This document shows, piece after piece, positions 11,364 through 23,900 of a DNA stretch of 64,000 nucleotides. The position numbers and the translations under genes are program-made. The stretch comes from Dillenia suffruticosa (Eukaryota; Streptophyta; Magnoliopsida; Dilleniales; Dilleniaceae). How positions within the stretch are numbered: the stretch's first letter is position 1; every line of letters starts with the position of its first letter. Under the pieces are notes generated by a model that was not told the origin of the DNA, made no database searches, and saw nothing but the letters and a program-made list of their open reading frames with translations. Location of the stretch: NCBI GenBank assembly GCA_033439265.1, contig JAVTVX010000012.1, positions 33,172,261 through 33,236,260 of the forward strand, given 5' to 3'.

Positions 11364-13140
11364 ATATCTGCAAGGAATGGGAGAAGGGGCAACCTTTGTT
11401 TTGAGAATCCACTCGTTAACGCACTTACACGCAGCAGCCAACCACTGTTTTACTGGCCCTTTTTTTGGTATTTTACTTGTCAAGTTGTTCGTGTTGGTCT
11501 TATAAAAGACAAAAATTACCGCCAGCCGACAAAAGCACTGTTGAGGAACAAAAAATCATGTAGTTTTATATTCCCACCATCAAAACCTCATTGTTTCGTC
11601 ACACATATTCTTTATAAATATAAATCTCAAAGACTTCTAACCGAAACAAAAAAAGGGAACATGTCAGATTCTCTGCATTTATCCAGCTGTTTTGCCGCGT
11701 CCAGATTCATTGTTCGTTTGGCAGTAACTCTGGTTATCCTTTCTGACCGAATCTTAATTTGATGCTTCCTTCTAGCATTGATATTAATCCTTTATTGTGT
11801 TTTATACCAGATTAGATTAGGTTAGGGTTTATAGATAGTAATGTCTCAATTTTCCACCTTAATTTGACAAATTTTTTCTCCCCCTTCTCCGTTTCATAAT
11901 GTTTAAATTTTTATAAATATATATATTTTTATAATTTTTAAAATTTTTATATAAACAAAAAGAAATATATAATACACCTGGTTTGGAATGATTGCAACTT
12001 GTTACGGTGATCTGGATGCTTAAAAATATATGCATTTATTTTCTCAAATTGGTTTTGGATAGTTGCAATCAAAAGTTATAATCTTTTCTCAATTGATTCA
12101 TTCTGATTTATATTGTTATTATGAAAAAAGTTTTGTTAAATCTAAACACATGAATGTAATTTTGGTAAATAGTTTGGGAATAATGTTACTCGTCTATTAA
12201 TAATAAAGGTATAGCAATATCAGTCAGAAGTTTTGAAGTTTGGAATCCTCCCCAATTTTAGTATTATTTTTACTTACAAAACTCCATATTTTTGTAAAAA
12301 TTTTTTAATAAAAAATATTATAAATCAAATAATTCAAAATAGAAATAAGCTAACACAAGCTAAAACAAATTTAAGCACTTGTCAATTTCAAAAATAAACC
12401 AATTAACACAAAGTTGTTTATATATATATATATATATTTCATTGCTTGTGGTATATAATTTATTAGTTTACTTAGCACCCATCTAAACATCTTAGTGAAA
12501 ATGCCCCGCCCAAAAAAAAAAAAGAAATGAATAAACTCATTGTTTGATCCCTTGACAAAGGTCCTATAGAGAAAAATTATTTATTTTATGATTGGTTTTA
12601 TTTTACCCACAAAAATAGTTAAATAATGAATTATGTGCAAATCCCAATGCTGACAAATTATTAATTCCAAAAAATAAGGATAAATTACATACTCGATCTC
12701 TAAAATTAACTCCATTTTTACAAATTAGTCTTTATATTTAAGAAGCTATCTTGTGATTCTCAAACTTTCAAAAATGTAACGTCGATAGGGTGGTCATTAA
12801 CTACTGACGTGAAATGACGTGACAGTTTACGTGTCGTATGAATATTGACTTGACATTGCTATATCAGCATCGAAAACATTTCATATTACCATGTCAGCAA
12901 ATTGTTGACGTGGAGTGTCAAATTGATGACGTGACATTACTATCATATCTCTCAAGCATGCTAACTTTTACTTTTCTTACGATGTGTCCCACCATCCTCT
13001 TCTACTCTCTCTCTATCCCTCTATTCCTCTCTTCTCTTACCCAATCCAACTTACTCTTACTTTTCTTACGATGGGTCTGACTGTCTTCTTCTACTTCTTT
13101 GACCCATTTCCCCACAATTCTCTCTCTCTCTCTCTCAAGT
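11363..13140. other. Intergenic region with an ACGT-motif cluster
   Basis: AT-rich with no recognisable gene. At 12780-12935 it carries at least five ACGT cores in GACGTGA/ACGTGTC/GACGTGG contexts, in a sequence of transposon-like character. At 12966-13100 a block with core TTACTTTTCTTACGATG occurs twice about 91 bp apart. A (TA)n tract lies at 12419-12437. Confidence 0.5.
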
Positions 13141-13141
13141 A

Positions 13142-14027
13142 AGGTTGTTCTATCTACTTTTTCTTTGCAAGAGCTTCTATGTCAAAGGACAATCTCCCAC
13201 TCAAGGTCCTGGGAATACACAAGACGTCGTGACTGCTTTCAAGCCTAGTCTTGCAGTTGTTATTGGACAGGACAGTGATCGAGTCACTTCCCTTTTTTCG
13301 ATTCTTTACTCTTAAGGGTTGGAGAGAAGGGCTTGAGTGCGCAGTTTGTCTCTCAAAATTTGAAGAAATTGAGATTCTGCGATTGTTGCCTTAGTGCAAG
13401 CATGCCTTCCACATTGCTTATGTTGATCAATGGCTAGAGAAGCACTCGAGCTGTCCTCTTTGCCGGCATACAATCAGTGTTGATGATCTTTCGTTCTTGG
13501 CAAACTCAAATAGTATGAGATTCTTGTGGAATCAGAGGGATCAATAAGAGGAATCCAATTCCAACTTGGAGTTCTTCGTGCAGAGAGAAGAAGATCGTCC
13601 TAATTCTTCGAGGTTTTGCTTTGGAAGCAGTTTTAGGAGGACTGAAAAATGCGAAGACTGCGATGATGAGAGGTTGTTAATTCAAGGAGAAGGAACGGAC
13701 TCGAAGCTCTTGCATAAGTTGAAGCACAAGATTATAGTATTCGATGTTGTTTTGAAGAATCGATGGAGCAATGTAAGTTCCTCAGACTTGATGTTTTTGA
13801 ATTCAGAAATGCTTCAAGACATGTCAAGCAATAGGTTCATTTCTCTAGAATCAAACCATGAGGAATTTGCAGCGTCTCATGGTATTGAAGTAGGCCAAAT
13901 TGTGAAGATCAAAGAGGAGATGGAAAAGAAGAGATTGTTCGACAGCAAGTTAAACAAAAATAGCAAGACCGATGATTCTGTTCTGAGTAAAACTCTTCCT
14001 TGTAACTCAGAATCTCAAAACCGATAA
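13142..14027 (+). pseudogene. ATL42-like RING-H2 ubiquitin ligase pseudogene
   Basis: One frame reads a hydrophobic signal-like start (LFYLLFLC), then TQDVVTAFKPSLAVVIG, VIESLPFFRFFTLKG, the RING segment GLECAVCLSKFEEIEILRLLP and the long C-terminal tail containing HKIIVFDVVLKNRW and SSSDLMFLNSEM. This is the order found in ATL42-type E3 ligases. Several lesions mark it as dead. The start codon position reads AGG. The transmembrane segment and part of the GLD region are deleted between AVVIG and VIESL. There is a stop (TAG) just before the third RING cysteine, and the sixth zinc ligand (HxxC) is Tyr. A second stop (TAA) precedes the ORF that is open from 13566. No intron is expected in this family, so a retrocopy cannot be told from a duplicated gene. 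Confidence 0.75.
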
Positions 14028-14066
14028 TCCTCTCTCTCTCTCTCTCACCCAAACCTGTCCATCCAT

Positions 14067-14068
<2 letters not shown>

Positions 14069-14109
<41 letters not shown>

Positions 14110-14153
14110 TCCTCTTCATTAGACGCAAAGAAAGAGAGAGAGAGAGAGAGAGG
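14069..14153. repeat. (TC)n tract followed by (GA)n tract
   Basis: A (TC)n run at about 14069-14107 is followed 25 bases later by a (GA)n run at about 14133-14153. The two are complementary and could fold into a hairpin. A shorter TC tract precedes them at 14031-14047. They lie between the ATL-like pseudogene and the DUSP12-like exon. Confidence 0.8.
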
Positions 14154-14535
14154 AAGGGAATATGGTCGGTATCTGCCTACCGCTACCTGAGGCGGTAGCA
14201 TCAGTAGTAGCGATTGCAATTGCTATTTATCATTATTTGTGATTGCTCCAAAATGCAAAATAGCAAAACAAAATATATTTTAAGATCTCATTTATTGCTC
14301 CAATGCCATAACCATGCATTTGCTTTTGCTTCCACTCTCCTGGTCCTAGAGGCTTTTGCCGCCTTTCTCTGCACCTTCCCCCACCCTTTCTCGTTCATTC
14401 ATGCGAATGCAATCCATAATCATAATCTTGTTCTCTCCAGCCATACCCAGCATCACTCACTCAATTCAAACACCACAAACCCTAAAATTTCCCAAATTCA
14501 ATCCTCCAAAAAACTCCAAATTGTTTGAATAATCG

Positions 14536-14954
14536 ATGCCGTATTTGGTGAGGGAGAATTTGTTCATAGGCAACATCAGCGACGCAGCTGCGGTTCTTGA
14601 CAACGGCAGCGATGACATCACTCACGTCCTCTCCGTTCTCAGTTCCCCCTCCATTTCCTTCTTCACCGAATGGCGATCGAGTCTCTCAATTCCTGCGAAG
14701 GAGATTCGGAAAGTGTATTTTGATGGCTCAGAGAGCTATGGGAATGGAGATGATGAAGGTTCGTCGGGGGAGAAGTTGCTGTATGCCTTAGAATATGTGG
14801 GGAAGGATTTGAAGATGATTCGTATGGCAGTGCCGATTAGAGACGTGGAGAGCGAGAATTTGTTGGATTATTTGGATGTTTGTTTGGATTTCCTTGATTG
14901 CAGTCGAAAAGAGGACTCTGTTTTGGTTCCTTGCTTCGCTGGTGTCTCTAGAAG
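14536..14954 (+). pseudogene. DUSP12-like dual-specificity phosphatase, first exon only
   Basis: ATG-started frame matching the N-terminus of plant DUSP12/YVH1-type phosphatases: MPYLVRENLFIGNISDAA, a FFTEWRSSLSIPAKEI block, IRDVESENLLDYLDVCLDF, then the active-site loop. It runs 139 codons to a plausible donor (TCTAGAAG|GTTTAA) in the phase that would continue into the conserved Ser after the signature Arg. The loop reads PCFAGVSR where HCxxGxxR is expected, so the invariant His is Pro (CCT). I found no downstream phosphatase exons before the oppositely oriented CXXS1 gene, nor the C-terminal zinc-binding part. It is therefore most likely a truncated, inactive copy. A complete gene with a very long intron is the less likely alternative. 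Confidence 0.65.
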
Positions 14955-15814
14955 GTTTAACCCTACTCTTAGTTCTCCAATCATACGTGGGTCTCTCCAA
15001 ACATGCGGTGCTCAAATATACTTCCTTTTTTATTTTTTAATAAACACCATCATCATGAATGAATCAATTTTACTAAATTTGATTCAATTCAGACTAAATT
15101 ATAAAAAAAAAAATGAAACTCTCCCAGATTTTGTTAAATATAAAATTCAAATTCAAAATTTTATTTAAAGAATATAATATTTAATCACTGAACTAATTAA
15201 ACGTTAAACTTGAATATACTTTCTTCACCTAGAAGCCATAGTTTAATGCGTTTAAAAAACTATTTCTCATGGATATTTTAGTTTTATTTTATTTTAAAAT
15301 ATATACAGTACTAAATAAATTTTATATTAAAATTTTATTTGTATAATAAATTAAATAATCATATATCATTATATGACATTATTTTTGAAAGCAAGATTAG
15401 AATTATTAGATCCAATAAATAACATAATATATCTGAATTTTATATTTGCCAGTGCCACCCTTACATAGAGCCATATTTCGTTGCCTTCTGGCGAAGGCTG
15501 TTAATGAGAATTACGAGGAATTTACATACATTCCACGTACCTAGTTGGGAATCGAGTAAAACTGAAAATTGAGTTTCACGGGCTCACTGTTTTAAAATGG
15601 AGAAAACATCTTGTTGTTCACAAAATTCTAGAATAACCCAGACGGAAAATTCTAGTAAAGCCGAAAAAACGAGTTTCTCACGAGCTCATCGCATTTTCAT
15701 TTATATAGTTTTACACACACTTTGAAACGTGTGAATTCATTCCATATTTTCCCCATTTTCCTCATTTAACATAGAAAGTATAAAACAAAAGAAAACAAAG
15801 TTAAGCGCGGAAAA

Positions 15815-15980
15815 ATGACCATAAAAAAGATATTAGATCTTTTAATTAAATCTAAAATTTAAATTTTGTGAATAAAAAAATTATATTGAAAAATTTCCCT
15901 TATACAAATTTGATAGTAATTTAAGTCGGATTAATCGAAATAGGATCTGAATACTAATCGATCAAATACAAAAAAAAAGG
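15815..15980 (+). mobile_element. SINE-like element, copy 1
   Basis: It begins with a tRNA-like head (TTAGATCTTTTAATTAAATC, then a B-box-like region) and passes through a shared body word (CGGATTAATCG..ATAGGATCTG..ACTAATCGATC). It ends in poly-A at about 15971-15978. The same order of words recurs elsewhere in the window. The copy is diverged, and family membership is judged by eye. Confidence 0.4.
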
Positions 15981-16689
15981 GAAAACAAAGTTAAAATTAT
16001 ACTATTTCTCAAGGTCATACACCCTTGTTCATTCAATTTAAAATTTTTATTTATTTATTTGCTTAGTTATTTTTAATTTGATATTGGGAGCGACTACGTT
16101 TCCTAACAGATTTAGAAGCCGGCGTAAAATTAGAAAGACAGAAATTTTAATTTTTTAAAATTCAAATAACTTTAAAATTATAATTTTTTAAATTTTATGG
16201 GTAGCTTTCATTCCGCCTTGTCCCTGCTTAGAAGCATATTTAAGCTTTAATCCGTGAGGGCCTGTCACTAAAGTTATAGCCTCTGGGGTTTTATAACCCA
16301 AAAATGATGTGTCTGGTGGTAGTTGGCTTTCGGAGGAAACACATTTAGAACGAGCGGCAGTGACTTGGAGAGTAGACCTGCAGCCACTGAGTTCTCATTT
16401 CACTTGGAAAAAGAATCCCGCGAGTCTTGCTAATAGACCGTAGCCAATAAGCTTGATGGCCAATGTTAATTTCTCATGGCTGAGGTGGCTTCGTATCATC
16501 GGCCACATTTTTTGTAACTTTACATTATCCTATCACAATCATGGGTCACCATCCCTATCACGGAAAGATAAGCGCTTCTCAATCAAGTCTCTAACCATGT
16601 ATTTGGTGTGATCCATATCCCCATCTCCATCGGTGGGGAGAGAGACAGAGAGAGGTAAGCATTGACAACTCACAACAATGAATCAATGA

Positions 16690-16838
16690 AAAAGAAATTA
16701 TATCTCTCAATTAAGTTTTAAATTTAAAATTTAAAATTTAAAAAAAAAAATTATATTGAAAAGACTTAACGCTTAAACCAAATCAATCGAAATATAATTC
16801 CAAATTTCATTGATTCAACACCACAAAAAAAAAAAAAA
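16690..16838 (+). mobile_element. SINE-like element, copy 2
   Basis: Resembles copy 1: TCTCTCAATTAAGTTT head, an ATTATATTGAAAAGACTTAA body, a CAATCGAAATATAATTCC segment and a terminal A-tract at about 16825-16838. Boundaries are approximate. Confidence 0.35.
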
Positions 16839-17111
16839 GAACACTCACCACAATGAAACAATATGTTCATTGAGGTCTACGCACCAAAGCAAAAGATCCA
16901 AAATAAGATATTACATGTTACACAACCAAAAGCCAGAATCCAAGCTTCCACAAGCAATAGCCACTAATTTATATTGTCCATCACTTGCGTATAGCGACCA
17001 CAACTTTATACACCTATAGACGATTACATACGAAATACACATGTCCACTTACATTGTTCGAAAACCACATGATTCACATACCGTACAAGATCTTCGTGGT
17101 AAAGGCATATG

Positions 17112-19506
17112 CTAAGCACTGGATATACGAATGGACTGAACAAAAGCATCTATCCGTTTCCTTATCTCATCCGGATTAGCACCCACAAGCTTGTCAACTG
17201 GAGCTCCATTTCTCATGAGAACAAACGTTGGCATGGCTTTTACCTCGAATTTTGATGCCACCGCCTGCACAAAACCAACCACAATGATTACATGCGTTGC
17301 AGGGATGGCAGGTGGATAGGATCACGATCCTTATCAACTCGAATATGTAACAAACAAATAACCCTCCAGTCACTAATAACTAACACAACTTCAGAAGGAA
17401 TCAAAAGTTTTAATCTACAAACCATGGTAAATTTTACTTGTTTAGTCTAATCTTTAATTCTTCAATCACGATGTGTGATCATTCGCATAAACATGCCTAC
17501 TTCTGTTAGAACTAGGTGACTTAGACATTTAATAGACCTGCAAAAACATTCAGTTGTACACCCATTACAATTTAACAGAATATTGATCAGCATAGTCCAT
17601 GGTTAAATACAAAAGCATCTTTCTTCCAAAATATCGCTTGAAAGATCACAAGTCACAATCAGAGAGAAACTTATAGGGTTTTTCCTTCACCTCGACATCT
17701 ATATGACTCTGGCCACAACAATAACTACTTTCTCTCACAAAATGAAATCCTAAGTCCAATTGTTCATAATCGAACAAATAATATAAACTAATCGAGCCTG
17801 AACTCTCAACTGTGATGGCTGACCATACTTTTTCCATTAGTGCAAATACAAATACTTTAGCAACTCAAGGTGTAAACATTGAGGCAAAAGAATGCATATC
17901 CTTTTGAAACAGCAAAAGTACCAAAAGTATAGAGACATTCATAGTGCTGTGCAAGCATAAACTAAGAAGGGAAAACCCAAGAACCAGAAAAACATAAAGA
18001 TCTTTGGAAAACAAAAGCCTGATGCATTTAATACCACAAATGTATCTGCAATATATGGAGGAATTGAATGTTATTTGTAGAACATTCCAGATTATATTAA
18101 ATTCAACCATAAATCACACACTCAACCCACAGCCCCATATGAAGTTGATCATTGTGCTTATTTAGAGATACAAGTTCAAAGCATAAGACCAGAGCAAGAA
18201 CAAAGCCCACATACTATTCACTACCAATGTGTTAGGCCTTAGGATGATTCGTTGAAGTAAATAAATAGGACCGTATATAAATCCGCAACTTAAAGGTACA
18301 GCCACTGCTGAAAGCTATCAGTACATAAAAGTCAAGGACATGTGGATGGTCCTTGACAATTTTAAGGGCCACTTTCATGAAATACCATCAATGGTACTTT
18401 TGTTCCCCACAGGCTAAAATTAACTGCTTGGACCACTTAGGATGAAGACTCCTGGATACATTACATAGTATCATTCTTTAAAGGTAATATTGTAATAGAC
18501 ATATTACAAACTGGGTGCAGTGAAATGAAACATGGTTGTACTAGAATCTTTGCACTTAAATGTAGAATTTAAACCTTCTACAGCTGATGCAATTTTCCAA
18601 GAATGCCTCATTTTGTATCCTTCACATTACTTGAAAGTTCATTTCACAGACTGTTTTGCATAAGTTCCATTCTTTTATGCTATCAGATACTTCTAGAAAT
18701 GAGTGTGTCCAAATTGTCTCTCCATCAAACACAACCTTTACTCACGACCCCATATCACACATTTTGCCATAAAATTAACACCTCCTTTCACTAGCTTAAG
18801 CTTTTGGAATAGATGGAAGTTACAGAAAATATAAGATCAGTAGCAATAAATTTCTCAATTTTAAACTAAAATTGGTAAACACTTACAGGGTTGTCATAGG
18901 TTATTCAAGGGTTTGTACACAACAACCAAAGTTAATATTAGCCCGGGCTTATTTTATAATCTAACCATATCACCATCCAATCATGCCCAAAAAAGGGACG
19001 GTCAACCTAGAGCAATGCTTAATCTAGCTAAGTCCTCACACTCTCGCCTTTATAATTTCACAATTAGTAGAGATTTATTTCATGAACCTTATTAAGCATT
19101 CAAAGTATAATCTGAAAATTACTACAACAGTGACCCATGTTTTGTCTAAGCAAAAGATTCGATTTTGAGAAATTGAAAGTAATACCTTAACTTCGTCGAC
19201 ATCGATGGTGAGAAACAACAAATCTGGGAAAGTTGAGGCCAGTTCTTCAAAAAATGGATTCATGGCTATGGAGGGCATGCACCATGAAGCGGTAAAATGC
19301 ACCATAACCTACACAATCAAAGCCCCCCCGAAACCCATCAGCACCAAAAACAGCATAGAGTATACGAAAATCAAACGGAAAAGATAACAATAAGATAGAC
19401 TTGCAGGGCGGCCTTGATTGGTAGCTTGAGTTACATAGAAATCCCATGACTCCTCGGAATCAACCTTCACCACTCTTGACTTGTTTAGCTGTTCACGAAC
19501 TTCCAT
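17112..19506 (-). CDS. CXXS1: Thioredoxin-like protein CXXS1 (monocysteinic thioredoxin)
   Basis: Cytosolic plant thioredoxin-fold protein whose active site is WCMPS (residues 43-47), with Ser replacing the second Cys. CXXS proteins cannot perform normal dithiol reduction and are reported to act as disulfide isomerase-like or mixed-disulfide proteins. Exons in transcript order: 19506-19405, 19308-19186, 17264-17112, joining to 125 aa. Family features: RVVKVDSEESW, VMVHFTASWCMPS, DVDEVK, the cis-Pro segment KAMPTFVLM, and DKLVGANPDEIRKRI. Exon 1 must end at ..GRP, because only the donor CCT|GCAAGT (GC at 19404-19403) restores ..GRPVMVHF in frame; intron 1 is thus a GC-AG intron. The GT option would insert 16 residues and leave an intron of about 50 bp. 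Intron 2 is about 1.9 kb. The start is the only ATG in frame ahead of the fold. Confidence 0.92.
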
Positions 19507-20914
19507 TTTGATTTTTCTTTTCCTTTCCTTTGGTTTGATATTATCAGGGGTTTTGATTGGGATTGCTAACTAGGGATTGTCCACGAGAGACCACTAAGGT
19601 CATAAAAAAAGAACTTGGATTTGATTGGGTCGGATCCTCTGGTTTTGTTGGGAAGATAGGACATTTTTGTGGACCCCACTGGTTTTCTTTCATGATAATA
19701 TTGTACACATCGAAATCTTAACATTGTATATAAAATAAATATTTCAATGAATTCGTCGTTTCTAGTGATTTCATTTGAAAAAAAATATATATATATATAT
19801 ATAAATCAAAAAATTCACCAAGACCTTCAATACCCACTTGGATAACTGTCAATTAAATCTTATTAATGCCGACACAACAAAAATATAAAAGAAACTAAAT
19901 ATACTTGTCAATGATTAAATTATTTACTTCATAGGTGACAAGAGAATAAAAGTTTTAAATTTTATATCCTCTCTTGTCTAATTATATTAGGTAAAAAAAT
20001 AAAATTAATAATAATTAATAATAATAAATTTTTGACATAAATATTAAAAATAGTTTTGACTCACATTTTAAGAACTTTGGTATAATTTTCCTATAATTTG
20101 TGGAATATTAATAATTTGGGTTTTGACTCGTGACAATTAAAAAACATTCATTGATGAATAAAAGTATTGATTTTAACTAATTCGGTTAAAATTAATTATC
20201 AAATATTTTCAGAATCTTTTTTAATTTTAAGATTTAAATTTAAAATTTTAATTAAAAAATATAACATATTTATCACTAAATTTACAAAATGTTAATACGT
20301 AAATATATTTTGTAATTGTCTATAATAACTTTATCCTTTGCAAACCCACCAAGGGGCCAATAGGCAATCTTTGATTGGCATTTCCCAACTCAATCGCTTT
20401 CAGTGGGGCTTAATTTGTTGTTGTCAAATGAATGTGGATTGGAGAGTGTAACAACGTGAAACGCGACTTAAAACTCCTCTCAATTATGCTCCGCAGCAAA
20501 AAAGAATTAAAAAAAAAAAACAGAAAAGAAAAGAAAAAAAAAATTCTTTCCAACTAATATCAAGGCCCGAATGAGAAGAGACTGAGGAGAGAGATTTCCA
20601 ACTTCAGTATCATTACCAGCCATTTCAAATGAGTGCTTTGGACAAAATAAAAGAAAGAACCTGGGATAAACTATATATCATCCCTTGGAAAACCATTTCA
20701 GATAACATTCAAGTCATGTTGCTACATCAAAATTACACACTACAGTAACTGGACACCACCAAAATAATTGTTGGTACAATATGTAAATTCTTTGTTACAT
20801 TATAAGACAAACAAATGGGCCGGGGGGGGGGAAGGAAATAGTGAGGAGCCCATGTATCCCTTCTATCCTTTTACACATTACAGTTGTGGGATAGGGCAGA
20901 ATAAACACCTAAAA
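19507..20914. other. AT-rich intergenic region
   Basis: Lies between the CXXS1 start and the kinesin stop, both on the minus strand, so it should contain the CXXS1 promoter and the kinesin 3' UTR. It is AT-rich, with an (AT)n tract near 19786-19803, an A-rich run at 20510-20545 and a G9 run at about 20822-20831. No gene was seen. Confidence 0.55.
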
Positions 20915-23900
20915 TCAGCCATAACTCAAGCGGGAATCTGGTGGACGCATGGTTGTTTGACGCCGAGGTACTCCAATCTCACAGGCATTAACTTTAGCAG
21001 CAAATCGAAGTGAACAAAGAGATTCACCAACTGAAGTGGGTTCGGGAGAGATGTTAACAAACATCAACGTCTTCGAGTCTCCACCAAGGCAAGGCTGACA
21101 ATAATTTACAAATTTTTCAATAGGAAAAAGACAAATAAGTGCATGGTTCAATATCAGAAGAAACTAGAAAAGGCCACCAAATGATTCCTATTTTGGTCAA
21201 GAACAAATCACTTCAACAATGGAACTTTTACATTCTATGTTCAACCAGCCACAAATTTTAGACACTAGAACACAGATGGTAGCCTTCATCTTCAAAGTTA
21301 CTGTGAAAGACTCATCTGGAAATGTCTTTCATGGGGTTCGGCAAACCACAACGTACCTCCAGCTTGTAATATTTTTCGATTAAAAAGAAAAATTTTTACG
21401 AGTAGAAATTAAATTATAATTATTTCATTAATTTTTTATACTGTAAAGCCAACCAAATATTACTTGAACCTGACCACAACTTCTCCAAACAAAACCTAGG
21501 TACCTCAGATACAACTTATATATTGTCCTGGCCAGAGTCAAATTAACACTTTTTGCATCCTGAGATATGTATATAACTTAGCCTAGTTTAACACATGAAT
21601 GGACAACTAAAACTCACAAAAGACCAGTAAAAGGGGGCACTATCAGAAACTCCTTGGAAAAGAATAGCTTTCCAAGAGAGACAGATGCCAGAGAATTGTA
21701 TACTTGAGTCCAAGCTTCATAGAGAAACTTGCAATGAAAACGTCAGAGATGTGGAAGATTCTTATTTAACACGAACATTGTAACTCATTATTAACAAAAA
21801 ACATAGACCACTTTAAAAGTGGTTCTCAAGTTCGGAAACAAAGTTCAGCCACTTAAAAGAAAGGGTTAGCCACCTAATCCATTAACATTACCACACACAT
21901 TACCAGAGTTTAAGCCCTATTCAGACCCAGGGGTATAGACCCACACAGGGTATGCATGCAAGAAAATGCTAAGATACACAAAATATTTACCTGGAGAAGA
22001 TGTGTCAGCTTTGAGTTCCTGAATGGAATATGGGGCTCCTTCTTTGCCAATGCCGATATAACATCGCTCAAGGAAGACAAACTTTTGTTAATGGCCTGAC
22101 AGGCACAGCAAGATATCAAGTGCAGAATGAAAATAAAAGTAGTTACAAAGTGATGCAGCAGTTTATATATCAATACTTTAAGTGTAATTTTAACAGTCTG
22201 TCTTTGAATGTTGAAGTCACTGCACTTACTATTGGAAAGCGTTAGTATTAAATACTGGTCAAAGAGTCTCAAATTTTCCCCAAAAATATTACTAGTTAGG
22301 ATTGAAGTATTTATATGTATTTAGGGACTAGAATGTCATAGTTTCTATATAATACAACTGAAGAATAATTCTCTTTGTGGTTTAAATCTTTTTGTAAACT
22401 TTCCATGAGTTTCATCATTCGCAGAATCTATTTCAAGAATTGAAACTGTATCACAAAGGAACTCCAAGTTGTTACCAAAAATAGATACCTGTGTTTCCTT
22501 CAACCTGTCTCCTGTTGCCCAACTCTTGGACAACCGCTCACTACCAGCAAGGTCAATTAGGTTCAGAACACCCTGAACTTGTTGTTCAGTGCTCTGGTAA
22601 AAGATGCAATCATCGAAAAGAAACAAGAGTGAGCAAAATTTTGTCAGATTTAGGGAAGATTTAAAAGAATAAAGCACTAAAAGAAAACGCACCTCATTTA
22701 CTCCTGATATTCGCAATGTGAATACAAAATGACTTCTTGACGAGTGCTCATTCATTTGTGTCTTACCTACTGACCTGAAACGTGTTATGATGACCACTTA
22801 TCAATCAATATCTTATTATGACTGACTCTGACAACTCAGGAGTAAAGGAGGCATTTTCCTGTTACAAGAAGCACCTCACTCCTGCCCTTAACTACATTGT
22901 CCCTGTATATTAACGGTGGTCACTGATGTGATATCTGATCTGATCTAACATTAAAAATTGATTTATCAAGCTGGAAAAAGGCTCTGACTTATTGATCATA
23001 GGAGCAAAATAATGACCGCAACCGACACCAAGATACAAGAGATTACCTGCTTTGGGCAGCCTGACGTAAGAGAGAGGAGACCTCCCTTGTATCACATACA
23101 TCAACAATGGTAAGATCCGCCACATGTGTATTTCCATTTGCATCATGGGTAATTGTATATTGCTTTCCAGAGACCCCATTTTCTGCACGTGCCATGTCTA
23201 ACCCACTTCCTCGATTTACAGATAACAAATCGCGAATTGTTTCATTATAAATTTCCAGCATTGATGCCTAGCGATATTTAAGAGATATCAAATATAATCA
23301 TCAACAGAATAGAGAAATAAAGTGTACATAACAATTTCATAATATATAATATAGGTCTTAAACAATTTTACCTGCATTTTGTACTTCCACCCCTGGCTTG
23401 AAAGAGACTGACTAGTTTGAAATATCTGTTCCAACGAACGAGGTATTAAGCCTTTCTGGTCCAAAGCTTCTGGCCTACCAATCATGGTATAGGTTTTACC
23501 AGAACCGGTCTGACCATATGCAAATATACAGACCTGCCAAGTGGAACAAATCAGCAACCTTTGAAATCTTATATGGTACAGCATACGGATATATGCTATG
23601 AGAACTGGAATATAGGCAAGCTCTGTCCAACCTGCATATTGAAAATTCTTCCGCGCACCTCTTTCATGCAGCTCAATAATTTTAGCAATTGTAGTTTTAT
23701 GAAGACGCATTAAAGTTCAAACAATATTCGAGTCATAATTTAGTCAAAGAACTAACAAGAAAGGCCAACACTAAAACATTGGCCAAGCTAAATCAAAGTT
23801 CAGCTCAAGACACTTGCTCAAGCTTACTTGGTTAAGTTTTCTGGTATTCAACTTGCTTATTGGATTACAATGTATGAGAATGGTTTAAGAGTTCACTGTT

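Larger units (their letters stand above)
14955..17111. other. Intergenic region with SINE-like copies
   Basis: No coding signal was found. Two probable SINE copies (annotated separately) lie at 15815-15980 and 16690-16835. The part at 16250-16640 is less AT-rich and not obviously repetitive, but gives no recognisable protein. Confidence 0.5.

Noticed and set aside
14179-14200. Short inverted repeat CTACCGC..GCGGTAG
   Set aside because: A 7-bp stem with an 8-base loop is expected by chance in a window this size; no T-run or other terminator or regulatory context.
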